A stretch of 30,738 nt of DNA from DAIOHQ01 sp036744635 (GTDB lineage Bacteria; Planctomycetota; Phycisphaerae; Tepidisphaerales; Tepidisphaeraceae). Below the pieces are notes generated by a model. It had not been told where the DNA came from, did not search any database, and saw nothing but the letters and a program-made list of their open reading frames with translations. The stretch spans positions 1 to 30,738 of the forward strand of contig DAIOHQ010000022.1 in NCBI GenBank assembly GCA_036744635.1, given 5' to 3'. Made by a program: the position numbers and the translations under genes. Shown piece after piece: positions 23,633 through 30,738 of this stretch (its first letter is position 1; every line of letters begins with the position of its first letter).

Positions 23633-23861
23633 TGTCATTCTGAGGTACTCCGAAGAATCTGGCCCCGGTCGCCGATCGGTAGAGTGACACTTTAGGCGGC
23701 TTTATCTTGCTTTGGTGGGGCAGACATTCTTGTCTGTCATGGCTGGATGAGCGGTGGGTGTACTCACCTGCCCGAATCCAGCCATATTTTCCCAATCCGC
23801 CTAAAATGTCACGCACCCGCCGTCGATCCAGCCAGATTCTTCGGATTACCTCAGAATGACA
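23633..23861. repeat. Palindromic repeat family A, copy 3, interrupted by family B
   Basis: The left arm TGTCATTCTGAGGTACTCCG (23633) and right arm ending TACCTCAGAATGACA (23861) match copies 1 and 2, but the arms are pushed apart by a 140-bp element (23678-23817). Similarity to copy 1 runs on past the right arm to about 23891 (TATGAATGG...GGAATCGCGC). The 291-bp gap between the genes ending at 23600 and 23892 is almost all repeat. Confidence 0.85.
23678..23817. repeat. Palindromic mobile-like element family B, copy 2, nested in family A
   Basis: Ends GTGACACTTTAGGCGG (23684-23699) and CCGCCTAAAATGTCAC (23797-23812) are inverted repeats with one mismatch. The interior GTGGGGCAGACATTCTTGTC and ATGGCTGGATGAGCGG match copy 1 at 18222-18450. 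The pentamer CGCCG occurs on both flanks (23670-23674 and 23818-23822) and may be a target duplication. Confidence 0.8.
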
Positions 23862-23891
23862 GGCACGTGATATGAATGGCGCGGAATCGCG

Positions 23892-24920
23892 CTACCGCAA
23901 CGGCTGCGTGAATTCTTCCCAAGCGCTAAACGCCGCGTCGGCATTCGCCAGCTTCGTCGCCGCCCCGAATTCAAACTGCGCGATCACGCCCCCCTCCGGC
24001 GAATAGAGATTCTCCACCACCCGCCGCACGCCCTCGCGCACCTCCGCGGGAGTCGCGTAAGACAGCAGATGCTGCCGGTCGATCTCTCCCCAGAAGGTGA
24101 TCTTCCCCTTGAATCGCCGGCTAAGCTCCTCGATCGGCATGCAAAACAACTGGCTGTTCACCGCATCCACCTTCAGGTCGACCAGGTGCGGATAGATGTC
24201 CTGGATATGCCCATCGGAGTGCATGAAGATCTTCTTCCCGGCGTCGTGGGCGATCTTCACATAATCCGCGTAGAGCGGCTTGAACAGCTTCACCCACTTT
24301 TCCGGAGAGATCAGCAATCCGCGCTGCGCGCCCCAGTCGTCCATGAATTTCACGCCGTCCACTTTGGTCCGGCACCACACCTCTAGTTCCTTGCAGAAGA
24401 AGTCGTGGACGATCTGGCGGAGCTCTAAAAACTCATCAGACTCCTCGGCGATGTCCATGTACAGGTTCTCGCTGCCGCGCAGAAACTGCATCCGCTCAAA
24501 CGGACGCGGCAGCGCGTCGCCGGAGACGAATTTATCCGAGCGCGGACAAAACCGGTTGATCGCCTCGCGGTCGATCTTCAGCGCCGCCTCCGGCGGGCGC
24601 AGGTCTTCCAGCCGCGACCAGTCCGCCAGCGGCGGGTGCTTCACCTCGCCGATCACCCCCGCCTGCAGGTTCTCAAATTCGCACCCCCACTCATCGCGGA
24701 AGGTCCCGATGGCGTACCAATCCCCCTTGCGCATCGCCTCCAGTCCCGGATTGGGCACCGGCGCCCATCCAAAATCCGTTGGCCAGCGCTGCTTGAAAAG
24801 CTCCAGCGCCGCAGCGTCGTGCTCGAGCGCTGCGATCGGCAGCATCCACAAATCGCGCGGCACGCGGTCCGGCTTGTCGAACTCCACGCACCGCCGCACG
24901 CGCTCTCGGCTGGTCATCAT
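23892..24920 (-). CDS. Uroporphyrinogen decarboxylase (URO-D) family protein, methyltransferase-like
   Basis: A 342-residue TIM-barrel protein. It starts MMTSRERVRRCVEFDKPDRVPRD at 24920, with AAAGGCG about six bases before; the open frame runs further upstream to 25826 but that part is antisense to another gene and lacks coding character. Family signatures: DGVKFMDDWGAQRGLLISP (barrel strand and loop), ADYVKIAHDAGKKIFMHSDG (the usual HSCG/HSDG position) and ITFWGEIDRQHLL near the end. True HemE residues of the N-terminal porphyrin pocket are missing, so it belongs with the corrinoid/methyltransferase or uncharacterised URO-D paralogues common in Planctomycetota. Substrate unknown. A TATACT box on the minus strand at 25000-25005 may drive it. 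Confidence 0.88.
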   Translation of the reverse strand: MMTSRERVRRCVEFDKPDRVPRDLWMLPIAALEHDAAALELFKQRWPTDFGWAPVPNPGLEAMRKGDWYAIGTFRDEWGCEFENLQAGVIGEVKHPPLADWSRLEDLRPPEAALKIDREAINRFCPRSDKFVSGDALPRPFERMQFLRGSENLYMDIAEESDEFLELRQIVHDFFCKELEVWCRTKVDGVKFMDDWGAQRGLLISPEKWVKLFKPLYADYVKIAHDAGKKIFMHSDGHIQDIYPHLVDLKVDAVNSQLFCMPIEELSRRFKGKITFWGEIDRQHLLSYATPAEVREGVRRVVENLYSPEGGVIAQFEFGAATKLANADAAFSAWEEFTQPLR

Positions 24921-24999
24921 GATTCGCCTTTCAGTGATGTCCACGGCACAAGGAATCCACAAACAGAGTGGCATCCCATGTTGCCGCAAACGGTTTCCC

Positions 25000-25005
25000 A
25001 GTATA
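25000..25005 (-). promoter_or_regulatory. Possible -10 element of the URO-D-family gene
   Basis: TATACT on the minus strand lies 79 bases before the ATG at 24920, within an AT-rich patch (24990-25060). TTGGGA at 25025-25020 is too close (14 bases) to be a normal -35. The rest of the 372-bp divergent spacer (24921-25292) has short open frames but none with coding support. Confidence 0.35.
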
Positions 25006-25280
25006 TTAGGATAAATAAGTCCCAATTGCGAGCACTTTATGTATCGTTGCATCCAACGAGCGGCAACTTCTGCGAAATCTGGCCACACACAAGCCGCGGC
25101 CCCAATCGCTGAAGGACTTGAAGCGCGACTTGGAGAACCTGCACTTTCGCCAAGCCCCGCGTCAATCGCGAATCGACCATGCGCAAGGTGCGGGTACGGG
25201 GCGCCGCAAGAGAAGAAGCGGCGAGCTACATGAACCAGCGCGGAAATTGAGGAGCCCGCGAAACTCCCCGCCGCGCTTGG

Positions 25281-25286
25281 TATACT
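25281..25286 (+). promoter_or_regulatory. Extended -10 element for a leaderless mRNA
   Basis: TGG followed by TATACT (25278-25286) is an extended -10. It ends six bases before the ATG at 25293, the same spacing as at truD, with no Shine-Dalgarno site. Confidence 0.5.
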
Positions 25287-25292
25287 TGCGTG

Positions 25293-26711
25293 ATGATCAC
25301 AGAAAAGGGTGAAGCATATCCGCCTGCACTGCGCTGGACGAAGCGGCTTGCGGCGGGGTATGCGCTGCTGCTTGTCGCCATCGTGATCGCGCACCTTGCG
25401 TGGTCGCACATCGCCAACGGCCGCCTCCAAGCCATGGTTGACGCGGCCCACGCGGCCGGTGAGCCGATCCTGGTCGATGATTTCAAACGTCCTCCCATCC
25501 CCGACGACGAGAACGCGGTGACCTACATCCGCGTGGCCGAGCGGTCGATCGCGCTGCGAAACGATGTGGACTGGTTCGATCTCGACTCCATCGCTACCGG
25601 CGGGCGAGATCCAAACGACTTTAATGTCCCGGCCGCCCTGGCTTCTCCAAAGGAAATTGAAGAGGCGAATAAGACTCCGCTTGCGGCAATTCGCACCGCG
25701 CGGAACCTGAAGCACATTGACTGGCAACTGCCATTTCAACACCCTGCGACCTACATTCTGTTGCCTGACTTGAACAACGTACGCAGCGTCACGCGGCTGC
25801 TTGCCATCGCGGCAGTCGCCGCCCACGAGCGCGGCGACGATGCCGCCGCTATCGAATATCTCCGGGACATCCTTTTCCTGTCCCGCTCACTAGGCCAGCA
25901 GCCCTTTCTAGTCTCCGATCTGGTCGCTAACGGATGCACCTCACTGGCAGTCTCCGCCTGGCGATGGATCCTGCCCGACCTCGCCGTCGCTTCCGACACG
26001 ACAACCGCACCCTTGAATGCGGCGTCTGAGGCGCAGGTGCGAGCTTTCATCGTCGAACTCCTCGATGACAAAGACATTTCCGACGGAGTGCGCCAGGCCG
26101 TGCTCGGTGAACGGATGGTTCAAACGGATTTCGCCGTGTGGATCGGCGAGAAGCAACTGGTTACCCGGCCGCTGTTTCGACTGAGCGCTATGCGCATGGC
26201 GCGACGAATGAGCGCTGTGCTATCGGCGCGGGATTCCGCGACACTGCCAGCCGCACGGCGGACTCTTCCTCCTAATCAGCGGTCAATCTATTCCTCCCCT
26301 GCCAGTCGCGCAACCCATGCACTCGAGTTATACTTGAGCCCCTCGCTGGGGCGCTACGCGGAGACCAGCTATCGCATCCGTGCCGACAGGCGGATGGCCG
26401 CGCTGGCGACGGCGATGCGGCTGTATCAACTCGACCACACGGGCAACCGGCCGAAGACGCTCGATGAACTCGTGCCCCAGTACCTCGCGGCGGTACCGGC
26501 CGATCCGATGACCGAAGGCGGTATCCTGCGCTACCATGTGTCGCCGCCTGCCTATCTGTACAGCCTGGGCGCAAACGGCAAGGACGACAGCGCGGGCGGC
26601 TGGCGGCCGGGCTCGGCGACGAATACCAACTATCGCCTGCGGGACCTGGACATCCCGTTCATGCTCGACCGGCCAGCGGCGCCGTCAACGCGCGAGGCTG
26701 GCGATGAGTAG
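25293..26711 (+). CDS. Membrane-anchored protein with pilin/GspG-like C-terminal segment
   Basis: A 472-residue protein; GTG at 25290 is an equally open start one codon earlier. One N-terminal membrane helix (about residues 20-40, AAGYALLLVAIVIAHLAW) places the rest outside the membrane. The middle is helical (AIAAVAAHERGDDAAAIEYLRDILFLSRSLG, tetratricopeptide-like spacing). The C-terminus (about 365-450) carries RRMAALATAMRLYQLDHTGN-RPKTLDELVPQYLAAVPADPMT and YSLGANGKDD, which match the C-terminal part of type II secretion pseudopilins and many planctomycete hypothetical proteins, but without the prepilin leader. Function unknown. It converges with the next gene and their ends overlap by 27 bp. 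Confidence 0.8.
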   Translation: MITEKGEAYPPALRWTKRLAAGYALLLVAIVIAHLAWSHIANGRLQAMVDAAHAAGEPILVDDFKRPPIPDDENAVTYIRVAERSIALRNDVDWFDLDSIATGGRDPNDFNVPAALASPKEIEEANKTPLAAIRTARNLKHIDWQLPFQHPATYILLPDLNNVRSVTRLLAIAAVAAHERGDDAAAIEYLRDILFLSRSLGQQPFLVSDLVANGCTSLAVSAWRWILPDLAVASDTTTAPLNAASEAQVRAFIVELLDDKDISDGVRQAVLGERMVQTDFAVWIGEKQLVTRPLFRLSAMRMARRMSAVLSARDSATLPAARRTLPPNQRSIYSSPASRATHALELYLSPSLGRYAETSYRIRADRRMAALATAMRLYQLDHTGNRPKTLDELVPQYLAAVPADPMTEGGILRYHVSPPAYLYSLGANGKDDSAGGWRPGSATNTNYRLRDLDIPFMLDRPAAPSTREAGDE

Positions 26712-27596
26712 GCGGAAGTAGCCGACGGTCCAGCAGAGCACGCCAAAGCTGAGCAGCGCCGCCAGCGCCCAGAGCAAGGGGATCGCAATCAAAAACAGCA
26801 CTGTCCAGCCAGCGCCGGCGCGGGTGCAGAGGCGATACAGGCGGAGATAGCCCATGCCCGCAATCAGGAAAAGCGCCAGCGGCACAAACTCGAGAAACGC
26901 GCCTGCGATCTGCAGCGGCAGGCGGTCACGCATGGTCTCCGCCAGCATCATCAGCCCGACTCCGCCCGCGGCAATGAGCAACGCCAGCGGCATGAGGCTG
27001 AGCCATGCGCAGCCGTACTGGCTCAGGGCTACCGCGCGGTCGCGCTGCGCTGGGTCGAGCGTTCCGGCACGAAAGAAATACATTCCGCCGCCAGTGCCGA
27101 GCAGGAGAAACAGCAGCGCCGCTGCGGGCAGCACGCCTGGCGTAACCGCGCCGACCGCGAAAGGCAGCACCACGTCGTTCGCTATGATCCACTGCCATGC
27201 CGGCCATTGCAGCGCCGTCGACATGTCGGGAATGCCTTCAAAGAGATTGATATCGCCGCCTTTCCACGCCAGCACCGCCAGGGCCGCGGCGAGGGGGACC
27301 CACGCGATGAGGATCGTGACGAGGCGGAAGCGCCAGGCCTCGCGGTGGCTGGCGGGGAGGTTCATCTCGGCCGCGATGCGCGCTGGCCGGAAGATGGTGG
27401 CGAAGACGGTGCGCCAATAGGCGCGCCAGCGGCCGATGGACCTGCGCTGCGGCCAGGGGAGCTGCGATCGGCGCAGGCTCTCGCGGTCGATCGCCAGGCC
27501 GCATTCCGGGCAGCGGTCGCTGCTCAGGCCACGCAGGTTGTAGCCGCAGCCGGCACAGAAGATTTCGTGCATGGCGGCGGGTTGCTCGGCGGTCAA
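26685..27596 (-). CDS. Zinc-ribbon multi-pass membrane protein (Yip1-like)
   Basis: About 303 residues. The start is uncertain: TTG at 27596 has GGGAGG eight bases upstream, while ATG at 27572 has no Shine-Dalgarno site. A zinc ribbon comes first (C-x2-C in CAGCGYNLRG and C-x2-C in CPECG). A basic segment (RRSIGRWRAYWRTVFATIFRPARI, membrane-surface type) precedes about six membrane helices, including LVTILIAWVPLAAALAVLAW, AAALLFLLLGTGGGMYFF and TVLFLIAIPLLWALAALLSFGVL. The layout is common in Planctomycetota, often near genes like the one it converges with. No enzyme motif is seen. Function unknown. Confidence 0.8.
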   Translation of the reverse strand: MTAEQPAAMHEIFCAGCGYNLRGLSSDRCPECGLAIDRESLRRSQLPWPQRRSIGRWRAYWRTVFATIFRPARIAAEMNLPASHREAWRFRLVTILIAWVPLAAALAVLAWKGGDINLFEGIPDMSTALQWPAWQWIIANDVVLPFAVGAVTPGVLPAAALLFLLLGTGGGMYFFRAGTLDPAQRDRAVALSQYGCAWLSLMPLALLIAAGGVGLMMLAETMRDRLPLQIAGAFLEFVPLALFLIAGMGYLRLYRLCTRAGAGWTVLFLIAIPLLWALAALLSFGVLCWTVGYFRLLIASLAR

Positions 27597-27720
27597 GACA
27601 CGATCCTCCCGTGGCAAAGCGTACCCCGCCAGCTTCTCATCCGGCGAAGCGCCTACGGCTGCGAAACCAGCTCAACGAGTTTCGCCGCCGCGGAGGCGTG
27701 CTCCCCGGCCGCGAAATGTC

Positions 27721-30700
27721 TCAACCGGCGCTTGGCGCCAGGTCGCGCAGCTTCGTAACCGGCAGCTTTGCGGCCACCACCACCGAGCTGCGCCACAGCC
27801 GCATCGGCAGGTTCCCGACCGCGATAATCGAGAGCTGGCTAACGATGAACGCCGCCAGCCAGAAGAGCGCTGAATCCATGAACCCATAGGAGTGCAGGCC
27901 CACGCCCAGCATGTTGGTGCCGAACCAGCTCCATGCCGTCACGATGTTGCCGAACACCGCCAGCAGCATCACCCCGCGCTGGCGGACGACGCCGCCCCAG
28001 CGTGCGTGCAAAATCAGCGCGTTCCACAGCACGATCAGCACCGCACCGTTCTCCTTAGGGTCCCACCCCCAGAAGCGCCCCCACGACTGATCCGCCCAGA
28101 TTCCCCCCAGCACCGTGCCCACGAAGCTGAAAAGCATCGCGAAGCAGAGAATGCCGTAGACCATCCGCCCCAGCGTCTTGGCTGTCTCGCTGTTCAGCGC
28201 CCGCGTGAACACACCCATCAACAGATAGACGATCGCGATCAGGCCGGCCAGAAATGTCGCCGCGTACCCCAGGGTGATGACGACCACGTGCGTCGCCAGC
28301 CAGAAATTCGTATCCAGCACCGCCTGCAACTGCTGCATGGTGTCGCCGTTGCCGGTGTTGGCCAGCGCCTCGGCGATCAGCAGCGGCACAAACCCGATAA
28401 ATCCCGCCACCGCGCTGCCGATGCCGTTGCGATAGATGATTTCCAAGGCGGTCGCGAACACCACGCCGGCGAAAGCGATGAAGATGGCCGAGGAATACAG
28501 ATTCGTCACCGGCGGCCGGCCGGAAATGTATATCCGCGCCACCAGCCCAAAGGCGTGTACCGCCAGCGCCAAAAGCAGCAGGACAACGGCCGACAGCGTC
28601 AAGACCCGGCTATGAAACAGCCAGTGGACGGCGCTGAGCAGAAAGACCGCGATGTAGAACGTCATCGCGATGGTAAATGGATCAAAGCGGTTGAAGAACG
28701 CCTCGAAGCTGACCCGATCCATCGTCCCGGGCATCTGGCGATTCAACCGCCCGTGCAGCGCTGTCAGCGTGGCGTTGAAATCCGCCGCATCGTTCTTGCT
28801 GAAGGCATCCACCACTCCGCCGAACTCCTGCAGCGCCGGGTTCAGCTCCCCCCCTGCCTGCCCGCTTTTGGCTTCCTGCAGCGCCTGCTCGACAGTCTTC
28901 CACGCCTCGCCCGCGCGGGATGGCGGAGCCAGGTACAAGCCGCTCATGTCCTCCAGCCGCGTGAACAAATCCGCGTGTTCATACAGCTCGACCATGCGCC
29001 GCTGGAACAGGTTGCGCGACTTCGACGGCACGTTCATCGCCGCCTCGACCTGCCGCTTGAATTCCTCGCCGTTGTTGAAAATCTCTTTGAGTGAAAAGCT
29101 GTGCCGCATGTGGTCCAGCCCCAGCGCGCCGATCACTCCCGGCTCATCGATGCGAAAGACCGGCAGGTTCACCACCTCCTCGCGCTGGCACATCACATTC
29201 AACAGCCACCCCACCGCCGGCATTGTTTCGCCGTTCAACGTCGTCGACTGCCGCCCGCTGATTACCTTCAAATGCGTCCGCGCCAGGGTATCCAGCGGCA
29301 TCACCCGGCCTTCATACGAGATCGGCAGCTCGGCAAAACTGCGCAAATTGTACGGCTCCGTCGGCAGCTTCGGCATCGCGTGCGCGATCACGTACAGCAG
29401 CGCCAGCCCCACCACCGTCGCGGGCACGTACAATGCCACCGGCTGCGCCGCGGGGATACTTCCAAGCTGCCGCCCGAGGAACGCCAGCAGGTGCATGCCA
29501 AAATGAATCACCAGCCCCAGCCCCCCCAGAATGCACGCCACGTACGGCAGCGTCCAGCTTGGATTCGACACCACCTGCAGCACCGTCCCCTTTTCCGTGT
29601 CGTGGTTGAAATCGGCCTGGAAAAAGGTGTAGCCGGCGTAGCGCAGCGGATGGTTCATCCAGATCGTCAGATCCCGATCTTCATGGTGCGAGGGGTCGCT
29701 GAGATGCACCCGGCTCGAATAGTTCTTGGCCACGTTCGTGCCGGTATAGCGGTCGAAGGAAAACTTGTGCAGCGTGATCGTGAACGGCTTGTAGTCCCGC
29801 GCAAAACGCAGGTCGAGCAGGTATTCCCTGCCATCGACGCTCACCGCCTGCGGCTCGCCCAGGAAAATCGAAACCAGGTACGTCCCCAGCGACTGCCCAT
29901 TTTTCAGCAGCGTCACGTAGGCGCTGGGCGTATCCACCGTCTGCGCCTCGGCGCCGGTCACCTGCCGCCTGGCCTCGACGGTCATCTGCCTCTGGGCGCC
30001 AATCCCGGCCGTCGCCCGCACATCCTTCTTCGCCCCCGCCTGAAACGGTCCCAGCACCTGCGAATTGGGAAAATACTCATCCACTCGGATCGAAAACGGC
30101 AGATTCGGATGCGTGATGATCCCCTTATGAACCAGCCGGGAAGCCCCAATCGCCACCACGTTGTCGTGATCGGCCGGTGAGGTGTCGATCACCGCCAGCT
30201 CGTTGGTGCGGATATCCTGCGTGAAGCTCGACGCCTGTCCCTCTTCGATCACCATCTGCCCTTCGGTTGCGAAAACGCTGGTCAGCGCCTCGCCGGCGAT
30301 CAGCAGAATCAGCCCAAAGTGAATCAGCAGAATGCCGCTGCGCTTCCACGTGAACTTGAATCGGATCGCGTGCGCTGCCAGCAGATTGATCAGGATCGCC
30401 AGCCCCAGCAGATACCCCCCGAGCATCGGAAATCCAAAATGGCTCAGAAACCCCAGCATCGGCCGCAGCATGCCCGCGGCCAGCGGCGACATCGACGCAT
30501 AATCCGGCGGCGTGCGCGGCAGAAACAGCTTGAAATCGATCCAGCAAAACAGGCTGTGAAAATAGCGGTGCTGAACTTCCCAGATGCCATGATCGATCTG
30601 TGCCCAGGTGCCGGCGAAGATCAGCACGATCGCCAGCGCAAACAGCACCACGGTGATCCGCAACGATGCCAGAGGCGCCAACACCGCGCGCATCGATCCC

Positions 30701-30735
30701 TTCCCCCCGCTGCCGCGCACCGCAGGTGTGCTCAC
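27721..30735 (-). CDS. Fused ResB-CcsA (system II) cytochrome c biogenesis protein
   Basis: About 1004 residues. The N-terminal part (about 1-450) is ResB-like: LASLRITVVLFALAIVLIFAGTWAQIDHGIWEVQHRYF, helix pairs, a large periplasmic domain and a membrane return near 420. The C-terminal part is CcsA/ResC-like with many helices and the tryptophan-rich haem motif WGRFWGWDPKE (about 885-895), followed by LWNALILHARW and SWFGTNMLGVGLHSYGF. Together they export haem and attach it to CxxCH apocytochromes c at the outer face of the inner membrane. The frame is open to the window edge; GTG at 30735 is the first start seen, and ATG at 30693 with AAGGG five bases before it is a good alternative, so the N-terminus may differ or begin outside the window. 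A 124-bp gap separates it from the zinc-ribbon gene. Confidence 0.92.
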   Translation of the reverse strand: MSTPAVRGSGGKGSMRAVLAPLASLRITVVLFALAIVLIFAGTWAQIDHGIWEVQHRYFHSLFCWIDFKLFLPRTPPDYASMSPLAAGMLRPMLGFLSHFGFPMLGGYLLGLAILINLLAAHAIRFKFTWKRSGILLIHFGLILLIAGEALTSVFATEGQMVIEEGQASSFTQDIRTNELAVIDTSPADHDNVVAIGASRLVHKGIITHPNLPFSIRVDEYFPNSQVLGPFQAGAKKDVRATAGIGAQRQMTVEARRQVTGAEAQTVDTPSAYVTLLKNGQSLGTYLVSIFLGEPQAVSVDGREYLLDLRFARDYKPFTITLHKFSFDRYTGTNVAKNYSSRVHLSDPSHHEDRDLTIWMNHPLRYAGYTFFQADFNHDTEKGTVLQVVSNPSWTLPYVACILGGLGLVIHFGMHLLAFLGRQLGSIPAAQPVALYVPATVVGLALLYVIAHAMPKLPTEPYNLRSFAELPISYEGRVMPLDTLARTHLKVISGRQSTTLNGETMPAVGWLLNVMCQREEVVNLPVFRIDEPGVIGALGLDHMRHSFSLKEIFNNGEEFKRQVEAAMNVPSKSRNLFQRRMVELYEHADLFTRLEDMSGLYLAPPSRAGEAWKTVEQALQEAKSGQAGGELNPALQEFGGVVDAFSKNDAADFNATLTALHGRLNRQMPGTMDRVSFEAFFNRFDPFTIAMTFYIAVFLLSAVHWLFHSRVLTLSAVVLLLLALAVHAFGLVARIYISGRPPVTNLYSSAIFIAFAGVVFATALEIIYRNGIGSAVAGFIGFVPLLIAEALANTGNGDTMQQLQAVLDTNFWLATHVVVITLGYAATFLAGLIAIVYLLMGVFTRALNSETAKTLGRMVYGILCFAMLFSFVGTVLGGIWADQSWGRFWGWDPKENGAVLIVLWNALILHARWGGVVRQRGVMLLAVFGNIVTAWSWFGTNMLGVGLHSYGFMDSALFWLAAFIVSQLSIIAVGNLPMRLWRSSVVVAAKLPVTKLRDLAPSAG

Positions 30736-30738
30736 CGC

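Noticed and set aside
25039..25233. Short open frame in the divergent spacer (64 residues)
   Set aside because: No ribosome-binding site, no family and mixed composition. I considered a gene remnant but found nothing to support one.
24921..25826. 302-residue N-terminal extension of the URO-D-family frame
   Set aside because: The extension is antisense to the gene at 25293, lacks homology features, and the family start motif (MMTSRERVRRCVEFDKPDRVPRD) begins at 24920 behind a ribosome-binding site.

Overview
The window is GC-rich, densely coded bacterial chromosome. I read it as Planctomycetota, probably near the Phycisphaerae. The evidence is the combination of a MoxR/DUF58/BatA/VWA locus ending in a very large DUF4175-like protein and an alpha/alpha-toroid protein, a fused ResB-CcsA cytochrome c maturation protein, a URO-D methyltransferase-like protein, a protein with a pilin-like C-terminal segment, and intergenic palindromic repeats whose chance translations (for example DRNVCLT, NTGGTPVL) I remember from planctomycete genomes. 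No rRNA, tRNA, CRISPR array, integrase or transposase gene was seen.

Layout. Positions 214-13585 (minus strand) hold one long operon-like run, read from the right: MoxR AAA+ ATPase, a HEPN-domain protein, a 90-residue protein with a BolA-like pattern, DUF58, BatA-like VWA protein, second VWA membrane protein, 1425-residue DUF4175-like protein, and a secreted toroid protein. Three heptanucleotide tandem arrays sit in its spacers. Positions 13744-18144 are a housekeeping patch: Fpg (+), NuoI-like ferredoxin (-), a possible 35-residue microprotein gene with its own promoter and intrinsic terminator (-), a 71-residue membrane protein (+), TruD (+) and a stand-alone LigD-type 3'-phosphoesterase (-).

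Positions 18530-23600 (plus) hold the most unusual genes: a GalU-like nucleotidyltransferase with a degenerate signature, a PD-(D/E)XK-like protein, and an 1133-residue protein that looks like a GHMP (fucokinase-like) sugar kinase fused to a UDP-glucose-pyrophosphorylase-type nucleotidyltransferase. A palindromic repeat sits in frame in the linker of the fusion. Together these suggest sugar activation (sugar to sugar-1-phosphate to NDP-sugar), although the key loops of the kinase half and of the GalU-like protein are altered.

Positions 23601-30738 hold a nested repeat (one palindromic element inside another), the URO-D-family protein (-), a membrane-anchored protein with a pilin-like C-terminus (+), a zinc-ribbon multi-pass membrane protein (-), and the ResB-CcsA fusion (-), whose 5' end lies at the window edge.

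Repeats fall into four palindromic families (A: TGTCATTCTGAGGTACTCCG; B: GTGGGGCAGACATTC; C: GTAGCACGGGCGTCCC; D: GTAGGGTGGGC) plus the heptamer arrays. Several genes (truD and the gene at 25293) have TATACT exactly six bases before the ATG, which suggests leaderless transcripts. All calls come from reading the sequence by eye, and no database search was run.
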